From positions 248,001 through 312,000 of the forward strand of contig NZ_JQIV01000006.1 of assembly GCF_000746825.1 (NCBI RefSeq): DNA of 64,000 nt. The letters run 5' to 3'. The position numbers and the translations under genes were made by a program. The notes under the pieces were generated by a model. That model ran no database searches. It worked only from the letters and a program-made list of their open reading frames with translations, and had not been told where the DNA came from. Shown piece by piece: positions 42,280 through 51,169 of this stretch. Within the stretch, counting starts at the first letter, position 1. Each line of letters starts with the position of its first letter. The DNA is from Carnobacterium inhibens subsp. inhibens DSM 13024. Lineage in GTDB: Bacteria > Bacillota > Bacilli > Lactobacillales > Carnobacteriaceae.

Positions 42280-43113
42280 ATGAAAAAAGGACAGTCTATT
42301 ATCGGTGTCTTCCTTTTTTTGATTATAGGTATTATTCTCGTTGTTGGACTTTTAACGGTTTTATTTCAAACCAATTCATCGAATGACAAGGAAAAAACTG
42401 AAATGAAAAAAGAATCTATTCATATCGTTGCAATAGGAGATTCTTTAACAGAAGGTGTTGGAGATACAACCAATAGTGGAGGGTATGTTCCATTAGTAGC
42501 GAATTTATTAGAAGAAACCGATAACTATAAAAAGATAACAACAAGCAATTATGGAAAAAGCGGTGATCGCAGCGATCAAATTTTAGCGAGGTTTAATGAA
42601 AATAAAGCCATGCAAGAAGATGTTGAAGGCGCGGATATCGTTGTTTTAACAGTTGGTGGCAATGATATCATTCAAACCTTTAAACAAAATTTTTTAACAA
42701 TCACGGAAGATAGCTTTATTGCACCTAGAGAAACTTATGAAGAAAATTTAAGAATGTTATTTACTGCTATTAAGGAAGTAAATCCAGAATCAGAATTATA
42801 TATTTTTGGTATTTATAATCCTTATTCTGCATACTTTCCTGAAATAACTGAAATGCAAACAATCTTAAAAGAATGGAATAATCAGACTCAAGAAGTAGTA
42901 AACGAAACCGAAAATGCTACTTTTGTTTCGATAGCTGATTTGTTTGATCAAACTTTGATACAAGAGGAAAAAGAAGAACCTTTAATAGACGGAATAGATC
43001 AAAAGAGGTCTGAGGTTAAAAATCCTTATTTGTATGAAGAAGATTTATTTCATCCTAATGAAGCTGGTTATGAATTAATGGCAGAAACCTTGTTTCAAGC
43101 TATTATAAAATAA
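42280..43113 (+). CDS. ypmR: SGNH/GDSL hydrolase (YpmR-like)
   Basis: A 277-residue secreted or membrane-anchored esterase/lipase. It begins with a signal-anchor helix (about 5-30), followed by the SGNH blocks: I GDSLTEGVGD (catalytic Ser), III GGND, and V DLFHPNEAGY (catalytic Asp and His). The natural ester is unknown. AAAGGAG precedes ATG 42280. The order ypmR-ypmS-msrA reproduces the Bacillus ypmR-ypmS-(ypmT-msrB)-msrA cluster. Confidence 0.92.
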   Translation: MKKGQSIIGVFLFLIIGIILVVGLLTVLFQTNSSNDKEKTEMKKESIHIVAIGDSLTEGVGDTTNSGGYVPLVANLLEETDNYKKITTSNYGKSGDRSDQILARFNENKAMQEDVEGADIVVLTVGGNDIIQTFKQNFLTITEDSFIAPRETYEENLRMLFTAIKEVNPESELYIFGIYNPYSAYFPEITEMQTILKEWNNQTQEVVNETENATFVSIADLFDQTLIQEEKEEPLIDGIDQKRSEVKNPYLYEEDLFHPNEAGYELMAETLFQAIIK

Positions 43114-43143
43114 AAAGTTTTAGTTTAAGAAAAGGGAGCTTTT

Positions 43144-43758
43144 ATGGAAACAAAAAGAAAACAGCAAAAAAATAAAATAAAATTAAATGGTTGGAAATGG
43201 GCATTTCTTACATTACTAGCGATAATAATTGGAACAATTATTTGGTTTTTTACTCAATTGTCTCCGGTTATTATTGGAGAACCGGATCTGAGGGTAACGG
43301 ATACTAAAGACGAGGTTATGTTTCAAGTATCAACAAAAAAAGATGATGTAAATAAATTAGTAGCTTCATACCTTGAAACTGAAAAGGTAGTAACTGGACC
43401 TGTTAATTATCAGTTTAGGCTAGAAGATGAGGCTCAATTAATTGGAACGTTTCAGTTGTTTGATCACGATGTTCAGTTTCAATTGTTTTTAGAGCCATTT
43501 GTCATGGAAAATGGCAATTTACAATTTAAAGCAACAGGACTTTCAATCGGAAAATTAAATTTACCTATTTCATTTGCGTTAAACCAAGTCGAAAGTCAAT
43601 TGAATATTCCAGAATGGGTTGCGATTGATAGTGAACAAGAAACGGTTGTGTTTAATTTAAATCAGTTTACTTTAGAAAGTGGTATGCATTTTTCAGTAGA
43701 TAAGATAGATTTAGATGAAAATGATATTCGAGTAAACGTTTATATGCCAACAAATTAA
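43144..43758 (+). CDS. ypmS: YpmS-family membrane protein (DUF2140)
   Basis: A 204-residue protein with a basic N-terminus, one membrane helix (about 18-40) and an extracytoplasmic beta-rich domain of the YpmS/DUF2140 type (LVASYLETEKVVTGPVNYQFRLEDEAQLIGTFQLF, and the end DIRVNVYMPTN). The function is not known. It follows ypmR by 30 nt and precedes msrA by 30 nt, in one operon. Confidence 0.9.
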   Translation: METKRKQQKNKIKLNGWKWAFLTLLAIIIGTIIWFFTQLSPVIIGEPDLRVTDTKDEVMFQVSTKKDDVNKLVASYLETEKVVTGPVNYQFRLEDEAQLIGTFQLFDHDVQFQLFLEPFVMENGNLQFKATGLSIGKLNLPISFALNQVESQLNIPEWVAIDSEQETVVFNLNQFTLESGMHFSVDKIDLDENDIRVNVYMPTN

Positions 43759-43788
43759 AGTTAAGATGGATAGGAAAGGATAGTGTGT

Positions 43789-44304
43789 ATGAAAGATACT
43801 GCAATTTTTGCGGGAGGATGTTTTTGGTGTATGGTTTCTCCCTTTGATGAACAACCCGGAATCGACAAAGTAGTTTCAGGTTACACAGGAGGTCATACGG
43901 CCAATCCTACTTATGAAGAAGTGTTGACTGAAACAACCGGACATACTGAAGCTGTTGAGATTACATTCGATCCTAACCTTATCTCATATGAAGAATTAGT
44001 CGAAATTTATTGGAACCAAACAGATCCAACTGATGCAATGGGTCAATTCCAAGATAGAGGAGATAATTATCGTCCGGTTATTTTTGTTAAAGACGAACTT
44101 CAAAGAGCAGTAGCTGAAAAGTCTAAACAGCGCTTAAATGACAGTGGGAAATACAAAAAACCTGTTGTAACAAAGATTGAAGATGCCAAGCCTTTTTATT
44201 TAGCTGAAGAACATCATCAAGAATTTTATCAAAAGAATCCAGAAAAATACGCACAAGAAAAAAATGAGCGTATGGTTTATCAGCAAAATAAAGAAGGGAA
44301 TTAA
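43789..44304 (+). CDS. msrA: Peptide methionine sulfoxide reductase MsrA
   Basis: Repairs the S form of methionine sulfoxide. The 171-residue protein starts [14 protein letters not shown], with catalytic C11 in GCFWC and a second cysteine C14, then [28 protein letters not shown] and [14 protein letters not shown]. The far C-terminal recycling cysteine of some MsrA is not present. ATG 43789 follows AGGAAAGGA by eight bases; GTG 43783 is too close to it. msrB, next to msrA in Bacillus, is missing here. Confidence 0.96.
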   Translation: MKDTAIFAGGCFWCMVSPFDEQPGIDKVVSGYTGGHTANPTYEEVLTETTGHTEAVEITFDPNLISYEELVEIYWNQTDPTDAMGQFQDRGDNYRPVIFVKDELQRAVAEKSKQRLNDSGKYKKPVVTKIEDAKPFYLAEEHHQEFYQKNPEKYAQEKNERMVYQQNKEGN

Positions 44305-44308
44305 AGCC

Positions 44309-44530
44309 ATGCAACGTCCATTTTATCATTATTTAATGACTGAAAGAGATCCACATAAGGCAGATGATATTACCTTATTTGCAAATGCAGTTTATTTAGA
44401 TGACAGCTTTCCAAAACAATCAGAAGATTACCATGAGATCAGTCATTATTTAGAATTGAATGGGTCATATTTAGAAGAAATGACAACGTTTGATAAAGCT
44501 TGGGAAATTTATTTAGATAAAGATAGATAA
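44309..44530 (+). CDS. yozE: YozE-like UPF0346 protein
   Basis: A 73-residue acidic protein of the YozE/UPF0346 family, with the family start [35 protein letters not shown] and a helical C-terminus ending [10 protein letters not shown]. It is a small helical bundle with no known function. ATG 44309 is five bases after the msrA stop and is preceded by GAAGGGA; a longer upstream reading into msrA is rejected. deoD follows after 29 nt. Confidence 0.93.
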   Translation: MQRPFYHYLMTERDPHKADDITLFANAVYLDDSFPKQSEDYHEISHYLELNGSYLEEMTTFDKAWEIYLDKDR

Positions 44531-44559
44531 AAAACACTATACCTAGGGGGAAAATAAAA

Positions 44560-45270
44560 ATGAGCGTACACATCGAAGCTAAAGAAGGACAAATTGCAGA
44601 AACGGTATTACTACCAGGAGATCCATTAAGAGCAAAATATATTGCAGATACATTTTTAACGGATGTAGAACAATACAACCGTGTAAGAAATATGTTTGGC
44701 TACACGGGAACTTACAAAGGGCAACGTGTTTCAGTCCAAGGAACCGGTATGGGAATTCCTTCAATGATGATTTATGCCGAAGAGTTGATCACAGGTTACA
44801 ATGTAAAAAACTTGATTCGTGTTGGAACAGCCGGTGGGATGCAAAAAGATGTTAAAGTACGAGATGTTATTTTAGCTCAAGGTGCTACAACAGATTCTGC
44901 TGTAGTAATGAATACATTCAATGGACAAGTGCAATTTGCTCCAATAGCTGACTTTGAATTATTAAAAACAGCTTATGATAGTGCACTTGAACAAGGGATG
45001 AAAGTAAAAGTGGGAAACATTCTGTCTGCTGATCGTTTTTATAATGAAGAATTGGACAAAAAGAAGTTAGCCGATTATGGAGTATTAGCTACCGAAATGG
45101 AAGCAGCTGGTTTATATACTTTAGCTGCTAAATACAACCGTAGAGCTTTAGCAATCTTAACGATAAGTGACCATTTGATCACAGGTGAAGAAACAACGTC
45201 AGACGAGCGAGAAACAACGTTTAATGATATGATGATTGTAGCTTTAGAAACTGCTTTAAAAATGAACTAA
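44560..45270 (+). CDS. deoD: Purine nucleoside phosphorylase, DeoD type
   Basis: Hexameric phosphorylase that also accepts adenosine. The 236-residue protein has [29 protein letters not shown], the phosphate-binding [21 protein letters not shown], the [14 protein letters not shown] ribose/base site, and ISDHLITGE with the catalytic aspartate. It is unrelated in fold subgroup to punA at 363, so both PNP classes are present. CTAGGGGG precedes ATG 44560. It ends the ypmR-ypmS-msrA-yozE-deoD run, an unusual place for a nucleoside enzyme. Confidence 0.96.
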   Translation: MSVHIEAKEGQIAETVLLPGDPLRAKYIADTFLTDVEQYNRVRNMFGYTGTYKGQRVSVQGTGMGIPSMMIYAEELITGYNVKNLIRVGTAGGMQKDVKVRDVILAQGATTDSAVVMNTFNGQVQFAPIADFELLKTAYDSALEQGMKVKVGNILSADRFYNEELDKKKLADYGVLATEMEAAGLYTLAAKYNRRALAILTISDHLITGEETTSDERETTFNDMMIVALETALKMN

Positions 45271-45291
45271 CCAGTCAAGAAAACCAAACGC

Positions 45292-45330
45292 ATCTTTTAA
45301 AATACAGTTATAGCAGTAAATTTAAAAGAT
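45292..45330. repeat. Inverted repeat between deoD and ctpA
   Basis: ATCTTTTAAA (45292-45301) pairs perfectly with TTTAAAAGAT (45321-45330). No T run follows, so it is a weak terminator at best or a protein site. Confidence 0.4.
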
Positions 45331-45371
45331 ACAACCCTAGATATTAATTGAAGCAGAGAGGATCCTTACAA

Positions 45372-46868
45372 ATGGAGAATGAATCCAATAACGAAAAAAG
45401 AAAAAAAGGCATTAAGCCTTGGATATATGGCACTTCTCTACTAGTAGTTGCTGCACTTTCAATTGGTGGAACCGTCGCTGTTACGAATGCTGATGAAAAT
45501 ACAAATGAGGAACAAGCTCAAAATCAAGTAAATTCGTCAGAAGCTAGTGTAGCCGTAGATTCCGAAGATTTTGAAAAAATTCAAACAGTCTACGATACTT
45601 TAATGTCAGACTACTATCAAGGTGTAGAAAGTGAAACCTTAATTGAAGGAGCCATTACTGGTATGACTGAATCTGTTGGAGATCCATATACACAGTATCT
45701 TAATGTAGAGGAATCTTCTTCATTAAATGAAAGCATCTCTGCTTCTTTTGAAGGAATTGGTGCAGAAGTAATGAAACAAGGGGATAATGTGATGATTGTT
45801 TCTCCTATTGCTGGATCGCCAGCTGAAAAAGCAGGGCTTCAACCAAATGATATTATTGTAAAAGTAGATGAACAAGAATTATCTGGGATGAGTTTAAACG
45901 AAGCGGTGTCTTATATTCGCGGCGAAAAGGGTTCAGAAGTCGTTTTAACGATTAAAAGAGGAGAGACTACTTTCGAAGTGACTCTTGTGCGGGATACGAT
46001 ACCTGTTGAAACCGTTCTTTATCAATTAGATAAAGAAAATCCAACTATTGGATCAATTACTATTACTAGTTTTTCTTCACCTACGTACGAAGATTTGGTT
46101 ATGGCAATTGAAGATTTAAGAGAACAAGGTGCAACATCTTTTGTATTTGATGTTCGACAAAATCCAGGTGGTCTATTAAATGCCGGTTTAAGTATTTCTA
46201 ATTTGTTTTTAGAAAATGGCGACATTATTTTGCAAACGCAAGAAAAAGATCAAGAACCGGTTTCAATTGTTGCAGATGACAAAACAATGGGCAGTTTCAA
46301 AGTAACTGAACCTTCAGTTCTTTTAGTGGATGAAGGAAGTGCTAGTGCGTCTGAGATTTTAGCAGGTGCAGTAAGTGAATCTGGTAATGTCAAATTGATC
46401 GGGACGAAAACTTTTGGAAAAGGCACAGTTCAAAATGTAGCTACGTTTGATGATAGTAGTGAATTAAAACTAACCATTGCTAAATGGTTGACGCCAAGTG
46501 GCGAATGGATCCACGAAAAAGGAATTACTCCTGATATAGAAGTTTCTTTACCTGAGTATGCTAATTTATTGTTGATCGATAGTTCAAAAACATATCAATT
46601 AGGTGATGTATCAGCAGAGGTTGAAAACTTAGAAAAAGTATTAGATGCTTTAGGTTACTCTGTTGAAGATACAGATGGCTACTTTGACGAATCTACTCAA
46701 GAAGCGGTCAAAGAATTTCAAACAGACACTAAATTAACGGTGGATGGTAAAGTGACTGGAGAAACCTCTACTCAACTAGTTGAATCATTAAGAAAATTGA
46801 TTGATGAAAATGATACTCAATACGAAGCAGCAATCAAAGAACTACAATCATCTAAGTCGAACGATTAA
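45372..46868 (+). CDS. ctpA: Carboxy-terminal processing protease, S41 (CtpA/CtpB-like)
   Basis: A 498-residue membrane-anchored serine protease. Layout: membrane helix (about 16-38), a PDZ domain (about 125-205, SPIAGSPAEKAGLQPNDIIVKVDEQEL), the S41 protease core with the serine in EGSASASEILAGA (about 325) and lysine K350 in GTKTFGKGTVQ, and a C-terminal peptidoglycan-binding domain 1 (about 420-480). It works outside the membrane on exported proteins. ATG 45372 follows AGAGAGGAT; a TTG at 45348 is upstream of that SD. A terminator follows at 46913-46943. Confidence 0.94.
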   Translation: MENESNNEKRKKGIKPWIYGTSLLVVAALSIGGTVAVTNADENTNEEQAQNQVNSSEASVAVDSEDFEKIQTVYDTLMSDYYQGVESETLIEGAITGMTESVGDPYTQYLNVEESSSLNESISASFEGIGAEVMKQGDNVMIVSPIAGSPAEKAGLQPNDIIVKVDEQELSGMSLNEAVSYIRGEKGSEVVLTIKRGETTFEVTLVRDTIPVETVLYQLDKENPTIGSITITSFSSPTYEDLVMAIEDLREQGATSFVFDVRQNPGGLLNAGLSISNLFLENGDIILQTQEKDQEPVSIVADDKTMGSFKVTEPSVLLVDEGSASASEILAGAVSESGNVKLIGTKTFGKGTVQNVATFDDSSELKLTIAKWLTPSGEWIHEKGITPDIEVSLPEYANLLLIDSSKTYQLGDVSAEVENLEKVLDALGYSVEDTDGYFDESTQEAVKEFQTDTKLTVDGKVTGETSTQLVESLRKLIDENDTQYEAAIKELQSSKSND

Positions 46869-46912
46869 ACAAACTAATGATTGTGAATTAAATGATTATA
46901 CACTTATTGGAG

Positions 46913-46943
46913 AAGAGAGATAGGAAGTTGCTATCTCTCTTTT
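46913..46943 (+). terminator. Terminator of ctpA
   Basis: AAGAGAGATAG (46913-46923) pairs with CTATCTCTCTT (46931-46941), then T. Confidence 0.92.
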
Positions 46944-47026
46944 AATTGAGCAGGATCCTAAATAAATAGTCATTTTTAAAATTTTCTTGTATGATAGAAT
47001 AAACCGATTTGTTTGGAGAGAATGTT

Positions 47027-47572
47027 ATGAAAAAAAAGTCTTGGAAGGAATTATCATGGGAGTGGTTTAAGGCATTATTATTAGCAGCCATTATCACGGC
47101 TATATTGCGAAATTTTATTTTTATTCCTATGACTATCGAAGGATCTTCAATGATACCTACTTTTCAACAGGACGATCAAATTATTGTTAGAACAATATAT
47201 GATATACAAAGATTTGATTTAGTCGTTTTTCATGATTCTTCAAATCGAACATTAGTAAAAAGAGTCATTGGGTTACCTGGAGAAAGTATCCGATATGAGA
47301 AAGATCAGCTTTATATAAATGATCAAAAAATAAAGGAAAAATTTTTAGATAATAATTTAGTGAATGATGCTGGAGGAATTTGGACATCTGATTTTACTTT
47401 AGAAGAATTGACTGGTACACAAATAGTACCTGAAGATGAATATTTTGTATTAGGAGATAACAGAAGATCAAGTAATGATAGTCGTTATTTTGGAAGCATC
47501 CCAGTAGATTCGATCATTGGAGAAACATCGTTTACGTATTATCCGTTTGATCGTATAAAATTTGTTCCATAA
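47027..47572 (+). CDS. lepB: Type I signal peptidase, first of two
   Basis: A 181-residue membrane protease that cleaves signal peptides. It has a membrane helix (about 15-36), catalytic S41 in EGSSMIPTF, catalytic K78 in LVKRVIGLPGE, and the GDNRRSSNDSRYFG box. ATG 47027 follows TTGGAGAGAATGTT; the TTG at 47009 is upstream of the SD. A paralogue follows 26 nt downstream, so tandem duplication is likely. Confidence 0.95.
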   Translation: MKKKSWKELSWEWFKALLLAAIITAILRNFIFIPMTIEGSSMIPTFQQDDQIIVRTIYDIQRFDLVVFHDSSNRTLVKRVIGLPGESIRYEKDQLYINDQKIKEKFLDNNLVNDAGGIWTSDFTLEELTGTQIVPEDEYFVLGDNRRSSNDSRYFGSIPVDSIIGETSFTYYPFDRIKFVP

Positions 47573-47598
47573 ATAAAAGAATGTTAGGAGAAAAGCAA

Positions 47599-48252
47599 AT
47601 GAGTAAAATTAATTTTTCTGATGGTCAAAATCAAAATGAAAGTTTTTTTGAACCGAGAAGTAAACGTCATCCTTCTCCTAGCGAAAAACGTAAGGAAAAC
47701 AAAAGTCGCGGAAGCGAATTTTTCAGCACATTATTGTATTGTGTAGTGGCATTAATTATATTTTTTCTTGTTCGTCATTTCCTATTCGCTCCAGTAAGTG
47801 TTGATGGTGAATCAATGGTGCCTACTTTAGAAGACCGAGATCGTCTGATTTTAAATAAAGTTGATAGTATTGAACGTTTTGACGTAGTTGTTTTTCCTGC
47901 TCCAGATGCCCCTGAAAAACAATACATCAAGCGTATCATAGGTCTTCCAGGAGATACTATTCGATTCCAAGATGATGTATTATATATAAATGGAGAAGCA
48001 GTTGAAGAAGAATATCTAGCAAGTGTCGAAGAGGATTTAGCTCCAGGAGAAAACTTTACAGAAGATTTCTTATTAGCAGCTAAAACAGGAGAAGAAGTTG
48101 TTCCAGAAGGAAGTTATTTTGTGATGGGCGATAACCGACAAAATTCAAAAGACAGTCGAGTTTTTGGTTTTGTTGATGCTTCTAGTATAAGTGGTACGGC
48201 GAATTTTCGTATTCTTCCATTTAAAGAATTCGGTTCAATAGACGATAATTAA
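47599..48252 (+). CDS. sipT: Type I signal peptidase, second of two
   Basis: A 217-residue paralogue of the preceding gene with a basic, charged N-terminal extension of about 40 residues before the membrane helix (about 42-60). Catalytic S72 lies in GESMVPTL and K111 in YIKRIIGLPGD; GDNRQNSKDSRVFG follows. The longer cytoplasmic tail and diverged loops suggest different client preference or regulation. ATG 47599 follows TAGGAG (47585-47590). The symbol is by analogy with Bacillus Sip enzymes. Confidence 0.94.
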   Translation: MSKINFSDGQNQNESFFEPRSKRHPSPSEKRKENKSRGSEFFSTLLYCVVALIIFFLVRHFLFAPVSVDGESMVPTLEDRDRLILNKVDSIERFDVVVFPAPDAPEKQYIKRIIGLPGDTIRFQDDVLYINGEAVEEEYLASVEEDLAPGENFTEDFLLAAKTGEEVVPEGSYFVMGDNRQNSKDSRVFGFVDASSISGTANFRILPFKEFGSIDDN

Positions 48253-48313
48253 AAAAACAAAAAAGAAACTTTAAAGAATTCTGTTTTTGTGTAAAGAGAA
48301 AGGTGAAATAACT

Positions 48314-49177
48314 ATGACCATTCAATGGTTCCCAGGACATATGGCAAAAGCAAGACGCCAAGTCACAGAAAAAATAAAACTAGTCGATATTGTTTTTGAA
48401 CTAGTAGACGCAAGACTTCCATTATCAAGCCGCAATCCTATCTTAGATGAAATCATTGGAGAAAAACCAAGAATTATAATTTTAAATAAAAGTGATTTGG
48501 CCGATCCTATAGAAACAAAGAAATGGGTAGCTTATTTTAATAATCAAGGAATTGCGGCAGTGCCGATTATTGCACAAGAAGGAAAAGGCATGAAGCAATT
48601 GATGGAAAAGGCAAAAGAGATTTTGAAACCCAAATTTGATCGACGTGCTTCTAAAGGAATCAAACCTCGTGCCATCAGAGCCATGAGTATTGGGATTCCA
48701 AACGTTGGGAAATCTACTTTAATCAATCGTTTTATCAAGAAAAACGTTGCAATGACAGGTAATAAGCCTGGTGTTACGAAAGCTCAACAATGGTTGAAAT
48801 TAGGGAAAGAACTGGAGTTATTAGATACTCCGGGCATACTTTGGCCAAAATTTGAAGATCCTGATGTTGGTAAAAAATTAGCTTTGACAGGTGCAATTAA
48901 GGATACTATTTTACAGTTAGATGATATTGCGATGTATGGATTAGAAGTAATGAAGACTCGCAACCCTAAAGCAATTGCTAAACGGTATCAATTAACGGAA
49001 GAAGAATTGAATCTTGAAACGCCTGAATTACTTATGTTGATCGGCGAGCGTAAAGGGTTTAGAGATGATTATACTCGTGCATCTGAATTGATCATTCATG
49101 ATATAAGAAGTGGTAAAATGGGGAAATACACACTAGATATAGCTCCTGTTTCTTTACCAGAAGGACAGGAGAATTAA
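48314..49177 (+). CDS. rbgA: Ribosome biogenesis GTPase RbgA (YlqF)
   Basis: Circularly permuted GTPase needed for late 50S assembly. The 287-residue protein starts TIQWFPGHMAKARRQ with the family histidine, and the G motifs come in permuted order: G4 NKSDLAD, then G1 GIPNVGKST, G2 within KPGVTKAQQW, and G3 DTPGILWP; an ANTAR-like C-terminal helical domain follows. ATG 48314 follows AAAGGTGA. rnhB is two bases downstream, the conserved ylqF-rnhB pair. Confidence 0.96.
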   Translation: MTIQWFPGHMAKARRQVTEKIKLVDIVFELVDARLPLSSRNPILDEIIGEKPRIIILNKSDLADPIETKKWVAYFNNQGIAAVPIIAQEGKGMKQLMEKAKEILKPKFDRRASKGIKPRAIRAMSIGIPNVGKSTLINRFIKKNVAMTGNKPGVTKAQQWLKLGKELELLDTPGILWPKFEDPDVGKKLALTGAIKDTILQLDDIAMYGLEVMKTRNPKAIAKRYQLTEEELNLETPELLMLIGERKGFRDDYTRASELIIHDIRSGKMGKYTLDIAPVSLPEGQEN

Positions 49178-49179
49178 AA

Positions 49180-49953
49180 GTGGAAAAGCCAATGACAATT
49201 ACCGCTATTAAAGAATTGTTAGCTACCATAATTGATCCTGGGGATGAACGTTTAGTTTTGATAAAAAATGATTCTCGTAAAGGGGCTTTAACGGCATATA
49301 AATCTTGGGAAAACCGTTTGAAGAAGCAACAAATGATTCTTGATAAGCAGCAAGAAATGCTCCAAATCGAGCGATTCTTTTGGGAAAAAGGAACTCAGTA
49401 TATTGCTGGGATTGATGAAGTTGGAAGAGGGCCTTTAGCTGGACCGGTCGTTGCTGCTGCTGTTATTTTACCAGAAGATTTTAATGTCTTGGGAATCAAT
49501 GATTCTAAACAGTTATCTAGTGAGAAAAGAGATTTTTTATTTGATCAGATCCAAGAATCTGCAATAGCAATTGGTATCGGTGTAAAAGATCATCAAGTTA
49601 TTGATGAAGTTAATATTTATCAAGCGACAAAATTAGCAATGATCGAAGCCATTCAACAATTATCTCAACAACCAGAACAATTAGTCATTGATGCGATGCA
49701 TTTACCGGTTAGTATCCCTCAAGAAAGTTTTATCAAAGGAGATGCGAAAAGTTTATCTATCGCGGCAGCCAGTATTATTGCTAAAGTAACGAGAGATAGA
49801 ATGATGAGTGATTATGATGATTTGTATCCAGGTTATGGTTTTTCTAAAAATGCAGGTTATGGAACGAAAGTTCATTTAGAAGGTTTAGAAAAATATGGGG
49901 TCTGCCCAATTCACCGCAAAACATTTGCTCCTGTAAAGAATTTATTAAATTAA
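49180..49953 (+). CDS. rnhB: Ribonuclease HII
   Basis: Removes ribonucleotides and RNA primers from DNA. The 257-residue protein has an N-terminal extension of about 70 residues typical of Gram-positive RNase HII, then the metal site in GIDEVGRGPLAGPVVAAAV (D-E pair), LGINDSKQLS, the VIDAMHLP aspartate and KGDAKSLSIAAASIIAKVTRDR. Start is GTG 49180 behind ACAGGAGAA, overlapping the end of rbgA closely. A long bidirectional hairpin follows. Confidence 0.96.
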   Translation: MEKPMTITAIKELLATIIDPGDERLVLIKNDSRKGALTAYKSWENRLKKQQMILDKQQEMLQIERFFWEKGTQYIAGIDEVGRGPLAGPVVAAAVILPEDFNVLGINDSKQLSSEKRDFLFDQIQESAIAIGIGVKDHQVIDEVNIYQATKLAMIEAIQQLSQQPEQLVIDAMHLPVSIPQESFIKGDAKSLSIAAASIIAKVTRDRMMSDYDDLYPGYGFSKNAGYGTKVHLEGLEKYGVCPIHRKTFAPVKNLLN

Positions 49954-50001
49954 AAAGTAAAAAAATAACTTGGAGCTGTTCCAAGTTATTTTTTTACTTT
50001 T
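49953..50001. terminator. Bidirectional terminator, rnhB and lexA
   Basis: A perfect stem of about 20 bp: AAAAGTAAAAAAATAACTTG... (49953-49973) pairs with its complement at 49981-50001 across AGCTGTT. Confidence 0.96.
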
Positions 50002-50623
50002 ATTGAATATGACTGCGGTATAAACCGACAACTTTACCCAAAATAGTTACTTCATTTAATAGAATAGGGCTCATAGTATCATTTTCAGGTTGTAATCGAT
50101 AATGGTCTTCTTCTTTGTAGAACCTTTTGCAAGTAGCTTCATCATCTACCGTCATGGCAATAACGATATCACCATTATTCGCTGTTCCTTGTTTGCGAAT
50201 AATCACATCGTCACCGTCAAAAATACCTGCATTGATCATGCTTTCTCCACGTATCGTTAACATAAAGAGAGAATCATTTTCGAATTTTAAATTAGGAGGA
50301 AGCGGAAAATAATCTGTAGCTTCTTCTACTGCTAAGATAGGCTCACCAGCCGTAACGGTTCCTAATAGTGGAATTTTATCTAAAGCAATTCCCAATTTTG
50401 ATAATCCTAGTGTTGTCATTTCGATTGCTCTTGGTTTACTTGGATCACGTTGGATAAAACCATTTTTTTCTAAACGAGAAAGATGGCCATGGACTGTTGA
50501 TGTAGATGATAAAGAAACAGCCGTTCCGATTTCTCGCACTGTTGGTGGATAACCTTTTAATTTAACTTGATCATATATATATTGAAGAACTTCAACTTGC
50601 CTAGATTCAGGATTTTTACTCAT
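50000..50623 (-). CDS. lexA: SOS repressor LexA
   Basis: Represses DNA-damage genes until RecA-stimulated self-cleavage. The 207-residue protein has an N-terminal winged helix (about 1-65, [43 protein letters not shown]) and a C-terminal S24 peptidase domain with cleavage site A92-G93, catalytic S128 in RGESMI and K166 in [12 protein letters not shown] 50623 follows GAGGTG by nine bases; GTG 50635 sits on that SD. A LexA box overlaps its promoter (50689-50702), so it is autoregulated. Confidence 0.97.
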   Translation of the reverse strand: MSKNPESRQVEVLQYIYDQVKLKGYPPTVREIGTAVSLSSTSTVHGHLSRLEKNGFIQRDPSKPRAIEMTTLGLSKLGIALDKIPLLGTVTAGEPILAVEEATDYFPLPPNLKFENDSLFMLTIRGESMINAGIFDGDDVIIRKQGTANNGDIVIAMTVDDEATCKRFYKEEDHYRLQPENDTMSPILLNEVTILGKVVGLYRSHIQ

Positions 50624-50662
50624 ATATATAAACACCTCATTTCTTATATTTTTATCACATTA

Positions 50663-50691
50663 AGATTACCATATACGACACAACAAATCAA
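50663..50691 (-). promoter_or_regulatory. Promoter of lexA
   Basis: Minus strand TTGATT (plus 50686-50691), 17 nt, TAATCT preceded by TGG (plus 50663-50668). Confidence 0.75.
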
Positions 50692-50702
50692 ACAAACGTT
50701 CG
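50689..50702. promoter_or_regulatory. LexA (SOS) box
   Basis: Minus strand CGAACGTTTGTTTG matches the Gram-positive box CGAAC-N4-GTTYG. It overlaps the lexA -35 and lies 41 bases before the -10 of ynzC, so LexA could cover both divergent promoters. Confidence 0.85.
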
Positions 50703-50742
50703 TAGATGAACAGCATTAAAAGGTGTTTTTTTCAAAAAAGTT

Positions 50743-50751
50743 TGTTATAGT
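50743..50751 (+). promoter_or_regulatory. Extended -10 promoter of ynzC
   Basis: TGT-TATAGT (50743-50751), 36 nt before the ATG. Confidence 0.55.
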
Positions 50752-50786
50752 TGAACAAGAAATAAAAATAATGGTGGAGTGATTAG

Positions 50787-51026
50787 ATGTTACCTAAAGA
50801 ACAAATAGACAGAATTAATGTTTTAGCAAAAAAATCAAAAAGCAAGGGATTGACACTTCAAGAACAAGTGGAACAAAAAAAATTAAGAGATGCCTATATC
50901 CAAGCATTTAGAGGCGGCATGAGAAACACAATTGAAGGTGTAAAGGTAGTAGATGAAAAAGGCAACGATGTTACACCTGATAAATTGAAAGATATTCAAA
51001 AAGACAAAGGTCTTCATGGCAGATAA
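50787..51026 (+). CDS. ynzC: DUF896 protein YnzC
   Basis: A 79-residue protein of the YnzC/UPF0291 family: a helical hairpin [58 protein letters not shown] is the family signature. In Bacillus it belongs to the SOS-induced yneA-yneB-ynzC operon divergent from lexA. Here yneA and yneB are gone and ynzC directly faces lexA with an SOS box between them, which supports SOS control. Function otherwise unknown. Confidence 0.94.
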   Translation: MLPKEQIDRINVLAKKSKSKGLTLQEQVEQKKLRDAYIQAFRGGMRNTIEGVKVVDEKGNDVTPDKLKDIQKDKGLHGR

Positions 51027-51088
51027 CAGCTCGATTGTGCATGGATGTGATAAATGTAAGATTCTCCCATTTAGTAACATTACGATCG

Positions 51089-51125
51089 TGAAAGCGTTGC
51101 ACTTGAAGTGAAATAATAGTAAACT
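51089..51125 (+). promoter_or_regulatory. Promoter of tkt with a cre-like element
   Basis: TTGCAC (51097-51102), 17 nt, TAAACT (51120-51125). The -35 lies in TGAAAGCGTTGCA (51089-51101), which resembles a catabolite-response element but is one base short of the 14-base consensus. Confidence 0.6.
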
Positions 51126-51169
51126 AATAGAGTACCTATTAGAGAGTTAAAATTGAAAGGATGATTTTT

